The notes: generated from the letters alone by a model not told the origin. 64,000 nucleotides of DNA from Streptomyces griseus (GCF_001715295.1 NZ_MDKB01000006.1:62001-126000), one strand, 5' to 3'. Shown: positions 1 to 8,580, counted from the first letter of the stretch. Numbers and translations are program-made.

Positions 1-435
1 CCGGCCCGGTTCCGTTACGGGGTCTCCCACTGGATCGGCCCGGTCCGCCCCGTACCCGTGGACGCCGTGCAGCGCGAGACACTCCGGCGCCGGGAACTGC
101 TGGACCGGATCTGGCCGGACGCGCTCACCGACAGCGCCCCGCTCGTCCGCGCGGCGCACCCGCTCGACGCACCGGTCCCGCCGCGTCAGCGCCGCGTCCT
201 CGACCTCGTCGACGGTGCGCGGACGGCCACGGACATCGCCCGGGAGCTGGGGCGTTCGGCCTTCCACATCCTGGTCGACCTGCGGCGGCTCGCGGCCGCC
301 GGAATGGTCGCAACGGTCCGCCCGGCCGCGGCCGGGCCCGCCTCCGCGCCCGGCCGGATCGAGCTGCCCGAGGTCACGGCCGACCCCGACGTAGCCCTGT
401 TGCGCCGGCTCAGAGACGCATTGGAGGCCCTGTGA
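1..435 (+). CDS. Winged-helix DNA-binding protein, 5' end outside window
   Basis: The reading frame is open from base 1, so only the last 144 residues are visible and the true start lies to the left. A GTG at 58 is in frame but has no clear ribosome site. Visible residues about 60-105 form a helix-turn-helix/winged-helix pattern (DIARELGRS followed by LVDLRRLAAAGMV), typical of MarR-like or DUF4388-associated wing domains. The stop overlaps an in-frame GTG of the next gene (bases 432-435), and a roadblock protein gene follows, so it is probably co-transcribed with the two roadblock/LC7 genes. Function is inferred only as a regulator or adaptor. The family cannot be named from this fragment. 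Confidence 0.6.
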   Translation, partial: PARFRYGVSHWIGPVRPVPVDAVQRETLRRRELLDRIWPDALTDSAPLVRAAHPLDAPVPPRQRRVLDLVDGARTATDIARELGRSAFHILVDLRRLAAAGMVATVRPAAAGPASAPGRIELPEVTADPDVALLRRLRDALEAL

Positions 436-473
436 TACGCGCGCTCAGACAGCGTGCCGGGAGGAGACAGCTG

Positions 474-938
474 ATGGTGCCCGAGGCCGAAGCGCAGGAT
501 GTCCTCGACGAGCTCCAGCGGTTACGGGCCCGGGTACCGCTCCTGGCGGGTGCCCTCGCCGCCAGTACGGACGGCCTGGTGGTGGCCCACGACACCCCGG
601 GCATCGAGGCGGAAGGCGTCGCCGCGCTGACCGCCGCCGCGCTCGGCGTATCGGTCCGGATGACCGACGCCACCGGACGCGGCGGCTTCCGCGAACTCCT
701 GATCCGCGGCGGGAGCGGCTACATCGCGACGTACGCGGCGGGCTCCTCCGCCGTACTGACCCTGCTGGCCGAGGACCGCATCAACGTCGGCCGACTGCAC
801 CTGGAGGGCCGCAGGTCCGGTGCGCGCATCGGCGAGGTGGTGGACGCCGCGCTCGAACGCGCCGACCGTCCGGCGCCTCCCGTACGGCCCCCGCAGGAAC
901 GGGCCCTCCCGCGCCGCGCCACGCCGGACCCCTCGTGA
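474..938 (+). CDS. Roadblock/LC7 domain protein with a TTA codon
   Basis: A 154-residue protein with the roadblock/LC7 fold: an N-terminal helix (LDELQRLRARVPLL), then strands around AASTDGLVVAHD and a central helix GVAALTAAALGV. MglB- and CvnB-like members regulate small Ras-like GTPases as dimers. No GTPase gene is visible beside it here. The ATG at 474 is chosen because a strong GGGAGGAG lies 7 bases upstream; a GTG at 432 overlapping the previous stop is the alternative. The proline/arginine-rich tail after residue about 125 looks disordered. Codon 522-524 is TTA, very rare in Streptomyces and read by the bldA tRNA, so translation may be development dependent. Confidence 0.78.
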   Translation: MVPEAEAQDVLDELQRLRARVPLLAGALAASTDGLVVAHDTPGIEAEGVAALTAAALGVSVRMTDATGRGGFRELLIRGGSGYIATYAAGSSAVLTLLAEDRINVGRLHLEGRRSGARIGEVVDAALERADRPAPPVRPPQERALPRRATPDPS

Positions 939-1009
939 CACAGCACCGCACCACCCACCGGAAGACGGACCGGCCACCTGGGCCGGCCAGGGAAAGGAAG
1001 AGAGCACCC

Positions 1010-1384
1010 ATGGCCAACACCGAAGCGTCACTGAAGGAAGCGATGACGTCGATCGAGGGAACCCTCGGCGTCGCACTCGTCGACTACACCAGCGGCATGG
1101 CGCTGGGCACCCTCGGCGGTGGCAAGGAGTTCAACCTGGAGGTCGCGGCGGCGGGCAACACCGACGTCGTACGCGCCAAGCTCCGCACCATGGAACACCT
1201 GGGCATCAAGGACGAGATCGAGGACATCCTCATCACCCTCGGCGCGCAGTACCACCTGATCCGGCTGCTCAAGACGCGCGGCAGCAACGGCCTGTTCCTC
1301 TACCTCGTCCTGGACTCCGGCCGCGCCAACCTCGCGATGGCCCGTCACCAGCTGAGGAAGATCGAGGCGGAGCTGGAGGTCTGA
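1010..1384 (+). CDS. Second roadblock/LC7-like protein
   Basis: A 124-residue soluble protein starting at an ATG with GGAAAGGAAG just upstream. Its pattern (N-terminal helix ASLKEAMTSI, strand VALVDYTSGMALG, helix EVAAAGNTDVVRAKL, then LITLGAQYHLIRLLK and LYLVLD) matches single-domain roadblock/LC7 proteins. It sits 71 bases after the TTA-containing roadblock gene, so the two could form homo- or heterodimers, as family members do. No partner GTPase is seen in the window. It could bind a GTPase encoded elsewhere or act in a cell-polarity or signalling assembly; this is inference. Confidence 0.7.
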   Translation: MANTEASLKEAMTSIEGTLGVALVDYTSGMALGTLGGGKEFNLEVAAAGNTDVVRAKLRTMEHLGIKDEIEDILITLGAQYHLIRLLKTRGSNGLFLYLVLDSGRANLAMARHQLRKIEAELEV

Positions 1385-1518
1385 CCCGCCGGGCCCACGG
1401 GCTCCGGCGGGGGCCGGACGGCGGGCCGGACCCCGGGCGGGACCGCCGCCAGCAGTCCGGTCCCCGGCCCGCCCCGCCGCGCCGGGCGCTCACCCGCGTC
1501 CGGCCCGCCCCGCCCCGC

Positions 1519-2085
1519 TCACCGGCGACGCCGTGCCCCGCCGGGCGCGGCGTCGCCCGCCATCGGTCCGGTGGTCCGGTACTCCTCCACCTGCCGGCCC
1601 GCGGCCCCGCCCCGCCCGACCCGGTCGGTCCGCACCCAGTACAGGACGTCGTCGCGGCGCTCCCGCTGCCCGAGCCGTACGGCCTTCGCCCAGAGCCCGG
1701 CACCGGCTCCGGCGAGCAGGAGCCCCCCGGCGCCCGGCAGCAGCCAGGCGCTGCACACGGCCGCCAGGAAGGCGCCCAGCAGCCACCACCGGTTCCGCCG
1801 GCGCCAGGTGCGTACGGTCACCGCCCGGTCCTGCAGGAAGTCACCGCGTCCCGCCCGTGCGGCCGCCCGGGCGAGCTCCGCGTACCGCCCCGTCCGCACC
1901 GTGGCCACCGCGGCCGCTGTCACCAGGAACAGCGCCGCTCCGGCCAGCAGCCCGATACGCCGGCCGGTCAGCCCCGGAACGAACGCGCCGACCGCCGCCG
2001 CCAGCAGACCCGGCCACCACAGCGGCGCGGCCCCGGCCCTCACGATCACGGCCACCCTCGCCAACGACTGCGCTCCGCGCCCCAC
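1519..2085 (-). CDS. Small integral membrane protein, unknown function
   Basis: A 188-residue protein with hydrophobic stretches near residues 22-38, 43-62 and 100-128, separated by an arginine-rich segment (TWRRRNRW), and a basic C-terminal tail ending in RRRR. The start is a GTG at 2085 preceded by GGAAGGGG. It is convergent with the roadblock genes and about 130 bases upstream of the RpiR regulator's 3' end. No catalytic motif is recognised. This is the kind of lineage-restricted Streptomyces membrane protein for which no function can be assigned from sequence. Confidence 0.6.
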   Translation of the reverse strand: MGRGAQSLARVAVIVRAGAAPLWWPGLLAAAVGAFVPGLTGRRIGLLAGAALFLVTAAAVATVRTGRYAELARAAARAGRGDFLQDRAVTVRTWRRRNRWWLLGAFLAAVCSAWLLPGAGGLLLAGAGAGLWAKAVRLGQRERRDDVLYWVRTDRVGRGGAAGRQVEEYRTTGPMAGDAAPGGARRRR

Positions 2086-2212
2086 GTCCCTACCCCTTCC
2101 GCAGCTCCCTGTGGACCTTCTGGGCGCGGAGGTTAACGGGTCCGGATGAGTGGTTCCTGAGAATCGGCGGAGGTCCGTCCGGCGAACCGGGGGCGGGCGC
2201 TCGGCCGGTTCC

Positions 2213-3067
2213 CTACTCGACGAACAAGCCCCTCGCGACGGCCTTCGCGTCGAACTCCTCCAGCCGGGCCTGCGCCTCGGGCAGCCCGTCGCACATGGCT
2301 TCCAGCAGCACCCGCCCCAGCAGCATCGGCGCGCACGCGGTGTCGAAGGCGAGCCCGGTCCCCACGGCCGCCGGAATCAGCAGGTCGCTGTGGACGGCCA
2401 CCGGGGCGAACGCCGAGTCGGCGACGGTCACGACCGTCAGCCCCTGCTCCCGTGCGTACGCCAGAGCGTCCACGACCTCGCGGGGGTGGCGCGGCAGCGC
2501 GAAGCACAGCAGCACGCTCGCCCCCGCGCGGCGGGCCGCGTCGATCCGGTCGTGGACCATGCTGCCGCCCTCGTCGAGCACCCGTACGTCCGGATGCACC
2601 TTGGCGGCGAAGTACCCGAAGCCCCGTGCCTGCGACGACGCGGCCCGCAGGCCCAGCACGAGCAGGGGCCGCGATCCGGCGAGCAGCCGTCCCGCCCGCT
2701 CCACCGGCGCCGGGTCGGCGAGCAGGTCGGCCAGGTGGCGCAGGTTCTCGATCTCGGCCCGCACGGCCTGCTGGTACTCGTTGGGGCCCCCGCCCTCGCC
2801 CCCGTCCGCGCCGTGCGCCGCGCCGTCCGGGGCGACCTCCCGCAGGTGCCTGCGGAGAGCCGGATACCCGTCGAAGCCGAGCGCCACGGCGAACCGGGTG
2901 ACCGAGGGCTGACTCACCCCGGCCAGTTCGGCGAGCTCCACGCTGGAGAGGAACGGGGCGTCGGCGGCCCGCCGCACCATGGAGTGCGCGATCCGCCGCT
3001 GGGTGGGCGTGAGCCGGCGCCCCTCGAAGAGGCCCTGCAACCGCGCGGCCGGGCTGCTCCCGCTCAT
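2213..3067 (-). CDS. RpiR/MurR-family transcriptional regulator (HTH + SIS)
   Basis: A 284-residue regulator. Residues 1-80 are the RpiR helix-turn-helix (RIAHSMVRRAADAPFLSS, LAELAGVSQPSVTRFAVALGF). Residues about 120-260 are a SIS sugar-phosphate isomerase domain (RPLLVLGLRAASSQARGF, SVLLCFALPRHPREVVDAL). Family members bind phosphosugars and control sugar or cell-wall catabolism genes. The ATG at 3067 is chosen over the longer frame because it begins the conserved domain and has GGAGGG upstream. It is divergent from a DsbA-like gene, and the intervening 133 bases would hold its operator. Its target is not obvious from the neighbours. Confidence 0.85.
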   Translation of the reverse strand: MSGSSPAARLQGLFEGRRLTPTQRRIAHSMVRRAADAPFLSSVELAELAGVSQPSVTRFAVALGFDGYPALRRHLREVAPDGAAHGADGGEGGGPNEYQQAVRAEIENLRHLADLLADPAPVERAGRLLAGSRPLLVLGLRAASSQARGFGYFAAKVHPDVRVLDEGGSMVHDRIDAARRAGASVLLCFALPRHPREVVDALAYAREQGLTVVTVADSAFAPVAVHSDLLIPAAVGTGLAFDTACAPMLLGRVLLEAMCDGLPEAQARLEEFDAKAVARGLFVE

Positions 3068-3200
3068 GCTGTCCCTCCAGAGATCCGGCGCACCGGATCG
3101 GCACCGCCGAATCCATTCAGCCAGCACGCGAACTGAATGTCCATATACAGCCGCCGCCGCTCGCATTGCGGGACGGCTTCCCCCTGCCGACCCTGGAACC

Positions 3201-3779
3201 ATGATCCCAGCCAATACGAGAGGCCCCGGCGGCGTCGTCGTCCGCTACGGGAGCGAGAACGCCGCACACGTGCTGAGCGTCTACGCCGACCTGCGCTGCC
3301 CCTACTGCAAGCGCATGGAGCTGGACCTGGGGGCCGTGATGGAACGGGCGTCGGACGACGGGCGGTTCGCGATCGACCACCACTTCGCCACCTTCCTCGA
3401 CGACTCGGCGGGCGGCACCGGCTCCATGGAGGCGCTGGCCGCGCTGGGAGCCGCGGCGGACGAGGGGCAGAAGCCCTTCCTCCACTACCTGCGGGCCCTG
3501 TACGCCGGTCAGCCCGGCGAGGACGACGACGCCTTCGCCGACCGGGCCGGTCTGCTGCGGCTGGCCGAGGAGGTCGAGGCGCTGCACACGGACGGCTTCC
3601 GCCGGAAGGTCCAGGAGGGCACCTACCTGCCGTGGGCCGCGCAGGTCTCGCTCGCCTTCGGCACGAGCGGCGTCCGCTCCACCCCGACCGTACTGATCGA
3701 CCGCACCCCGGTCGCGGTCATCAACTCCCTGGGCTACGCGGTCACCCCGGAGGCGTTCCTGGCCGAAGTGGCGGTCTGA
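3201..3779 (+). CDS. DsbA-like thioredoxin-fold oxidoreductase
   Basis: A 192-residue thioredoxin-fold protein with the CPYC active site at residues 33-36 (DLRCPYCKRM) and the cis-proline region STPTVLID near residue 170, the layout of the DsbA/FrnE family. No signal peptide is visible at this start, so it is probably cytoplasmic or anchored by partners. The ATG at 3201 is used; a longer in-frame extension to 2979 overlaps the divergent regulator and lacks family character. It likely handles dithiol/disulfide exchange. The substrate is unknown. Confidence 0.82.
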   Translation: MIPANTRGPGGVVVRYGSENAAHVLSVYADLRCPYCKRMELDLGAVMERASDDGRFAIDHHFATFLDDSAGGTGSMEALAALGAAADEGQKPFLHYLRALYAGQPGEDDDAFADRAGLLRLAEEVEALHTDGFRRKVQEGTYLPWAAQVSLAFGTSGVRSTPTVLIDRTPVAVINSLGYAVTPEAFLAEVAV

Positions 3780-3980
3780 GGCGGCGGGGGACGCGGCAGC
3801 CCGGCGTGACGGCGCGGCTGCCGGGCATCCCGGCCGTGGAGCGCGAACGCCGCGAGGACGGGCGGGCCCGGCAGACCGGACGCCGGCGGCGCCCGCGGAG
3901 GGCAGCCGAGGACCGGAAGGACCGGGTCGAGGAGCCGGGAGCCGGCGGGCGGGACGGAAGGGTCCCGGGGCGGCGAGCTG

Positions 3981-4039
3981 TCGTGGGGACCGCCGCACCC
4001 CCGGTCACCCGGGGGGCGGGACGACGGCGGTCCCCACGA
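3981..4039. terminator. Nested inverted repeat, probable terminator
   Basis: Fifteen-base perfect arms at 3981-3995 and 4025-4039 (outer sequence TCGTGGGGACCGCCG) enclose an inner GC-rich stem (ACCCCCGG/CCGGGGGG). It lies 200 bases after the DsbA-like stop. There is no U-run, as is usual in Streptomyces terminators. Confidence 0.6.
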
Positions 4040-4121
4040 GGGACGCGGTCCCGGGTCAGGGCCGGGTGTCGCGTCCGGGCGACGGTGGAGGTCCGGGAGC
4101 CGCTCCGTAGTCCGTGTCGCC

Positions 4122-4161
4122 GTACTCGGTGCCGGCGGGTCTCCCTGCCGACACCGAGTAC
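4122..4161. terminator. Bidirectional hairpin terminator
   Basis: Eighteen-base arms (GTACTCGGTGCCGGCGGG and its near-perfect complement, 16 of 18 with the rest G-U compatible) are separated by a 4-base loop. It lies 80 bases from the cystathionine beta-synthase stop and can serve both converging genes. Confidence 0.7.
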
Positions 4162-4241
4162 TCTGCCGGAGCCGTGTTAAGCCGGTGCTGCGCGTACGTG
4201 TCGCGCTCGTACCGTTTGCGCGAAGCCCGGAAACCGGGGCG

Positions 4242-5645
4242 TCACAGCTTCGGCGCGGCGCCCTTGGCGAGGAAGGCCAGCAGGTCCTGCCTGCTCACGA
4301 CCCCCTTGGGCTTGCCCTCGACGAGGACGATCGCCGCATCGGCCCCGTCCGTACCGCTGAGGACGGCCATCAGGTCCTCGACCGGCTCACCCGAACCGAC
4401 CTGCGGCAGCGGGGCCGACATGTGCTTCTCCAGGGCGTCGGTGAGCGAGGCGCGCTGGGTGAACAGGGCGTCCAGGAGCTGCCGCTCGACGACGGAACCG
4501 ACGACCTCCGCGGCCATCACGTCCGGGTGCCCGGCGCCCGGCTTCACGATCGGCATCTGGGAGACGCCGTACTCGCGCAGTACCTCGATGGCCTCGCCGA
4601 CCGTCTCCTCCGGGTGCATGTGGACGAGCGAGGGGAGCGGGCCCTCCTTGAAGTCCAGGACGGCGCCGACCCGTGCGGACGGGCCGGTGTCCTCCAGGAA
4701 GCCGTAGTCGGCCATCCACTCGTCGTTGAAGATCTTGCTCATGTAGCCGCGGCCGCTGTCCGGCAGCAGGACGACCACCACGTCGTCGGGGCCGAGCCCC
4801 TTGGCCACCTCCAGCGCGGCGACCACCGCCATGCCGCAGGAACCGCCGACGAGCAGCCCTTCCTCCTTGGCGAGGCGGCGCGTCATCCGGAACGAGTCCT
4901 TGTCGGAGACGGCGACGATCTCGTCGGTGACCGTACGGTCGTAGGCGCTCGGCCAGAAGTCCTCACCGACGCCCTCGACGAGGTAGGGCCGGCCGGAGCC
5001 TCCGGAGTAGACGGAGCCCTCGGGGTCGGCGCCGACGATCCGCACGCGGTTCCCGCTGATCTCCTTGAGATAGCGGCCGGTCCCCGTGATCGTGCCGCCG
5101 GTGCCGACGCCCGCGACGAAGTGGGTGATCCGCCCCTCCGTCTGCTCCCAGAGCTCCGGGCCCGTGGTCTCGTAGTGGGAGCGCGGATTGTTCGGGTTGG
5201 AGTACTGGTCGGGCTTCCAGGCGCCAGGCGTCTCACGGACCAGGCGGTCCGAGACGTTGTAGTACGAGTCCGGGTGCTCGGGGTCGACGGCCGTCGGGCA
5301 GACGACGACCTCGGCGCCGTAGGCACGCAGGACGTTGATCTTGTCCGTGGACACCTTGTCCGGGCAGACGAAGATGCACTTGTAGCCCTTCTGCTGGGCG
5401 ACGATGGCCAGGCCGACGCCCGTGTTGCCGCTGGTCGGCTCGACGATCGTGCCGCCGGGCTTCAGCTCGCCGCTCTGCTCGGCCGCCTCGATCATGCGCA
5501 GCGCGATGCGGTCCTTCACCGACCCGCCGGGGTTGAAGTACTCGACCTTGGCCAGGACCGTCGCCTGAATGCCTGCCGACACATTGCGCAGCCTCACCAG
5601 CGGGGTGTTGCCGACAAGACTGATCATCGAATCGTGGAATTGCAC
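4242..5645 (-). CDS. cbs: Cystathionine beta-synthase
   Basis: A 467-residue PLP enzyme joining homocysteine and serine to cystathionine in reverse transsulfuration. Residues 1-320 are the fold type II PLP domain: the Schiff-base lysine in GGSVKDR (near residue 42), the phosphate/substrate loop SGNTG and the GTGGTITG glycine loop. Residues about 340-460 are two CBS domains (HMHPEETVGEAIEVL, LEHMSAPL-like repeat), a regulatory pair seen in bacterial and eukaryotic CBS. The GTG at 5645 has GGAG 6 bases upstream; an internal ATG at 5627 is possible. It is divergent from the SGNH hydrolase gene. Close relatives include O-acetylserine sulfhydrylases, but the CBS pair argues for cystathionine synthesis. 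Confidence 0.92.
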   Translation of the reverse strand: MQFHDSMISLVGNTPLVRLRNVSAGIQATVLAKVEYFNPGGSVKDRIALRMIEAAEQSGELKPGGTIVEPTSGNTGVGLAIVAQQKGYKCIFVCPDKVSTDKINVLRAYGAEVVVCPTAVDPEHPDSYYNVSDRLVRETPGAWKPDQYSNPNNPRSHYETTGPELWEQTEGRITHFVAGVGTGGTITGTGRYLKEISGNRVRIVGADPEGSVYSGGSGRPYLVEGVGEDFWPSAYDRTVTDEIVAVSDKDSFRMTRRLAKEEGLLVGGSCGMAVVAALEVAKGLGPDDVVVVLLPDSGRGYMSKIFNDEWMADYGFLEDTGPSARVGAVLDFKEGPLPSLVHMHPEETVGEAIEVLREYGVSQMPIVKPGAGHPDVMAAEVVGSVVERQLLDALFTQRASLTDALEKHMSAPLPQVGSGEPVEDLMAVLSGTDGADAAIVLVEGKPKGVVSRQDLLAFLAKGAAPKL

Positions 5646-5784
5646 CGTGTACTCCGGGATCTCCGAGATGGTCAGGCAAGACTATGCGCAGGCGCACCGG
5701 ATCGGGCGGTGCGATTGGGCAATGCCTCCCACGGGGCAGGTAGTGCTGTGTACGGCGTACGGCATGGAGGAGGTGGACCGGACT

Positions 5785-6891
5785 GTGTCGAGAGCGAGGG
5801 TGGCACGGCGTATCGCGGCGGGCGCGGCCTACGGCGGCGGCAGCGTCGGGCTGATCGGCGCCGCGGCGGTGGGCCTGCTGCTGGCCGAGGTACAGCTGGC
5901 GAAACGGCAGGTGGGCGGGGGTACGGCACCGGTTCCGCCGAGTGCGGACGGACGGTACGGGGTGGCGTTCGCCGGTCCCTCCGACCCGTTGCGCCTCGTG
6001 CTGCTCGGCGACTCGACGGCGGCCGGTCAAGGGGTGCGCAGGGCCGGTCAGACACCGGGGGCGCTGCTGGCGTCCGGGCTGGCCGCGGTGGCCGAGCGCC
6101 CGGTCGATCTGCGGAACGTGGCGTTGCCGGGGGCGCGCTCCGACGATCTGGAACGCCAGGTGTCGCTGGTCCTGGCGGATCCGTCGGGGATGCCGGACGT
6201 CTGCGCGGTCATGATCGGGGCGAACGACGTGACGCACCGCATGCCGGCCACGCAATCGGTGCGCTACCTGACCACGGCCGTCCGGAGGCTGCGGACGGCC
6301 GGGGCCGAGGTGGTCGTCGGCACCTGTCCCGACCTCGGCACGATCGAGCCGGTGTACCAGCCGCTGCGGTGGCTCGCCCGGCGGGTGAGCAGGCAGCTGG
6401 CGGCGGCGCAGACGATCGGCGCGGTGGAGCAGGGCGGGCGGACGGTGTCGCTCGGCGACCTGCTGGGGCCCGAGTTCGAGGCGAACCCGCGGGAGCTGTT
6501 CGGCCCCGACAACTACCACCCCTCCGCCGAGGGGTACGCGACGGCGGCGATGGCGATGCTGCCGACGCTGTGCGCGGCCCTGGGCCTGTGGCCCGAGTCC
6601 GACCACCTGGACGGGTCGCGGCGCGAGGACATCCTGCCGGTGGCCAAGGCGGCGTCCCAGGCGGCCCGTGAGGCCGGTACGGAGGTCACGGCGGCGCGGG
6701 CGCCGTGGGCCCTGCTCAAGCACCGGCGGCGCAGGAGGCTGCCCGCGCACACCGAACCGGTGCCGCACGAGGAGGCCGGCGAGGACCGGCAGCCCGCCTC
6801 GCCGGGGTTCCGGGAGGACATGGCGGCCCGCGTCAGGTACGGGGCGGGACGGTTCAGGAGCGGGCCGGGCGGGAACAACCGAGGCGACTGA
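5785..6891 (+). CDS. Membrane-anchored or secreted SGNH/GDSL hydrolase
   Basis: A 368-residue protein with an N-terminal hydrophobic segment (residues about 10-35, GSVGLIGAAAVGLLLA) serving as signal or anchor. An SGNH esterase domain follows: block I LLGDSTAAG with the nucleophile serine, block II NVALPGARSDD, block III IGANDV, block V DNYHPS with the catalytic Asp-His pair. Such enzymes de-esterify lipids or acylated glycans outside the membrane. The C-terminal 90 residues are basic and low complexity. GTG at 5785 is preferred (GGAGGAGG at 5766-5773); ATG at 5764 is an alternative. It lies between the divergent cbs gene and a thiolase. Confidence 0.85.
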   Translation: MSRARVARRIAAGAAYGGGSVGLIGAAAVGLLLAEVQLAKRQVGGGTAPVPPSADGRYGVAFAGPSDPLRLVLLGDSTAAGQGVRRAGQTPGALLASGLAAVAERPVDLRNVALPGARSDDLERQVSLVLADPSGMPDVCAVMIGANDVTHRMPATQSVRYLTTAVRRLRTAGAEVVVGTCPDLGTIEPVYQPLRWLARRVSRQLAAAQTIGAVEQGGRTVSLGDLLGPEFEANPRELFGPDNYHPSAEGYATAAMAMLPTLCAALGLWPESDHLDGSRREDILPVAKAASQAAREAGTEVTAARAPWALLKHRRRRRLPAHTEPVPHEEAGEDRQPASPGFREDMAARVRYGAGRFRSGPGGNNRGD

Positions 6892-7010
6892 GCGGTTGCT
6901 TAGAAAAGAGGTCGGCGTCACATCGGCTGCCGGGTGACCTCAGCTGTACGTACGGGTAACTTCCAAGTCAGTCCAGCCTTCCTGCCTTCCAGCCCTCATG
7001 GAGCCGCGTG

Positions 7011-8231
7011 ATGCCCGAAGCCGTGATCGTCTCTGCTGCCCGTTCGCCCATCGGCCGGGCCTTCAAGGGATCTCTCAAGGACCTGCGCGCGGACGACCTG
7101 ACCGCGACCATCATCCGGACCGCGCTGGACAAGGTCCCGGAGCTGGATCCGAAGGACATCGACGACCTGATGCTCGGCTGCGGCCTTCCGGGCGGGGAGC
7201 AGGGCAACAACCTGGGCCGCATCATCGCCGTCCAGATGGGGATGGACCACCTCCCCGGATGTACGGTCACCCGCTACTGCTCGTCCTCGCTGCAGACCAG
7301 CCGCATGGCACTGCACGCGATCAAGGCGGGCGAGGGGGACGTCTTCATCTCCGCAGGCGTCGAGATGGTGTCCCGCTTCGTGAAGGGCAACTCCGACAGC
7401 CTGCCGGACACGCACAACCCGCTCTTCGCGGAGGCCGAGGCGCGTACCGCGGCCCGCGCCGAGGAGTCCGGCGCGGGCTGGACCGACCCGCGCGAGGAGG
7501 GCCTGGTCCCGGACGCGTACATCGCGATGGGGCAGACCGCCGAGAACCTCGCCCGGATCAAGGGCGTCACGCGTCAGGACATGGACGAGTTCGGCGTACG
7601 GTCGCAGAACCTCGCCGAGGAAGCCCTCGCGAAGGGCTTCTGGGAGCGCGAGATCACCCCCGTGACGACGCCGGACGGCACGGTCGTCGCCAAGGACGAC
7701 GGTCCGCGCGCGGGCGTCTCCCTGGAGGGCGTGCGGGGCCTGAAGCCGGTGTTCCGCCCCGACGGGCTGGTCACCGCGGGCAACTGCTGCCCCCTCAACG
7801 ACGGCGCCGCCGCCCTCGTGATCATGTCCGACACCAAGGCGCGGGAGCTGGGCCTGACCCCGCTGGCCCGGATCGTCTCGACGGGCGTGTCCGGCCTCTC
7901 CCCCGAGATCATGGGATACGGGCCGGTCGAGGCCAGCAAGCAGGCGCTGAGGCGGGCCGGGCTGACGATCGACGACATCGACCTGGCCGAGATCAACGAG
8001 GCTTTCGCCGCCCAGGTCATCCCGTCCTACCGGGACCTCGGCCTGCCGCTCGACAAGGTGAACGTCAACGGCGGCGCGATCGCCGTCGGCCACCCCTTCG
8101 GCATGACGGGCGCCCGCATCACCGGCACGCTGATCAACAGCCTGCAGTTCCACGACAAGCAGTTCGGCCTCGAGACGATGTGCGTGGGCGGCGGCCAGGG
8201 CATGGCGATGGTCATCGAGCGGCTGAGCTGA
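7011..8231 (+). CDS. Acetyl-CoA acetyltransferase (thiolase)
   Basis: A 406-residue thiolase. The acyl-accepting cysteine lies in TRYCSSSLQTS near residue 93. The family signatures NVNGGAIAVGHPFGMTGAR (catalytic His) and MCVGGGQGMAM (catalytic Cys) occur near the C terminus. It condenses or cleaves acyl-CoA in fatty-acid degradation or acetoacetyl-CoA formation. ATG at 7011 has GGAG 7 bases upstream; a GTG directly before it (7008) is equally open. Its stop abuts the first of three 92-bp tandem repeats. Confidence 0.93.
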   Translation: MPEAVIVSAARSPIGRAFKGSLKDLRADDLTATIIRTALDKVPELDPKDIDDLMLGCGLPGGEQGNNLGRIIAVQMGMDHLPGCTVTRYCSSSLQTSRMALHAIKAGEGDVFISAGVEMVSRFVKGNSDSLPDTHNPLFAEAEARTAARAEESGAGWTDPREEGLVPDAYIAMGQTAENLARIKGVTRQDMDEFGVRSQNLAEEALAKGFWEREITPVTTPDGTVVAKDDGPRAGVSLEGVRGLKPVFRPDGLVTAGNCCPLNDGAAALVIMSDTKARELGLTPLARIVSTGVSGLSPEIMGYGPVEASKQALRRAGLTIDDIDLAEINEAFAAQVIPSYRDLGLPLDKVNVNGGAIAVGHPFGMTGARITGTLINSLQFHDKQFGLETMCVGGGQGMAMVIERLS

Positions 8232-8232
8232 G

Positions 8233-8508
8233 CCGGTGCGGAGGGTAGGGGTCGCCGCAGGCGGCACCTGCCCGCAGCACCGGCGAAGCGAACGCGACCA
8301 CCCACACCGCGCGGCCGAGCCGATCCGGTGCGGAGGGTAGGGGTCGCCGCAGGCGGCACCTGCCCGCAGCACCGGCGAAGCGAACGCGACCACCCACACC
8401 GCGCGGCTGAGCTGAGCCGGTGGGGAGGCTAAGGGTCGCCGCAGGCGGCACCTGCCCCCAGCACCGGCGAAGCGAACGCGACCACCGACACCACGCGGCC
8501 GAGCCGAT
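8233..8508. repeat. Three tandem 92-bp direct repeats
   Basis: Copies start at 8233, 8325 and 8417 (each begins CCGGTG), and a fourth unit begins at 8509 and breaks off after about 10 bases. Copies 1 and 2 are nearly identical; copy 3 has scattered substitutions. Each unit contains a GCCGC-AG-GCGGC mini-hairpin. The array starts 2 bases after the thiolase stop. There are no unique spacers, so it is not a CRISPR array. Confidence 0.95.
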
Positions 8509-8561
8509 CCGGTGCGGCGGCGGCCGGCCGGCGCCCGGCGGGTCTCCCTGTCCCGCGTGGG

Positions 8562-8580
8562 GGCCTGTTTGAATCAGGCC
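8562..8580. terminator. Short hairpin, possible thiolase terminator
   Basis: Arms GGCCTG and CAGGCC flank the 7-base loop TTTGAAT. It is downstream of the tandem repeats and could terminate read-through from the thiolase gene. Confidence 0.4.

Larger units (their letters stand above)
3780..4241. other. Non-coding interval between convergent genes
   Basis: This stretch separates the DsbA-like gene from the convergent cystathionine beta-synthase gene. No reading frame has family character or a ribosome site. It holds two strong inverted repeats, listed separately, that look like transcription terminators. Confidence 0.6.

Noticed and set aside
5233..6921. 562-residue minus-strand frame over the SGNH hydrolase gene
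   Set aside because: Antisense shadow of the hydrolase and cbs genes with low-complexity Arg/His content.
6996..8399. Minus-strand frame spanning the thiolase and the 92-bp repeats
   Set aside because: Antisense of thiolase, with repeat-derived Arg/Ala/Gly residues and no ribosome site.
8233..8508. CRISPR-like array
   Set aside because: The units are directly abutting with no unique spacers and are longer than CRISPR repeats.
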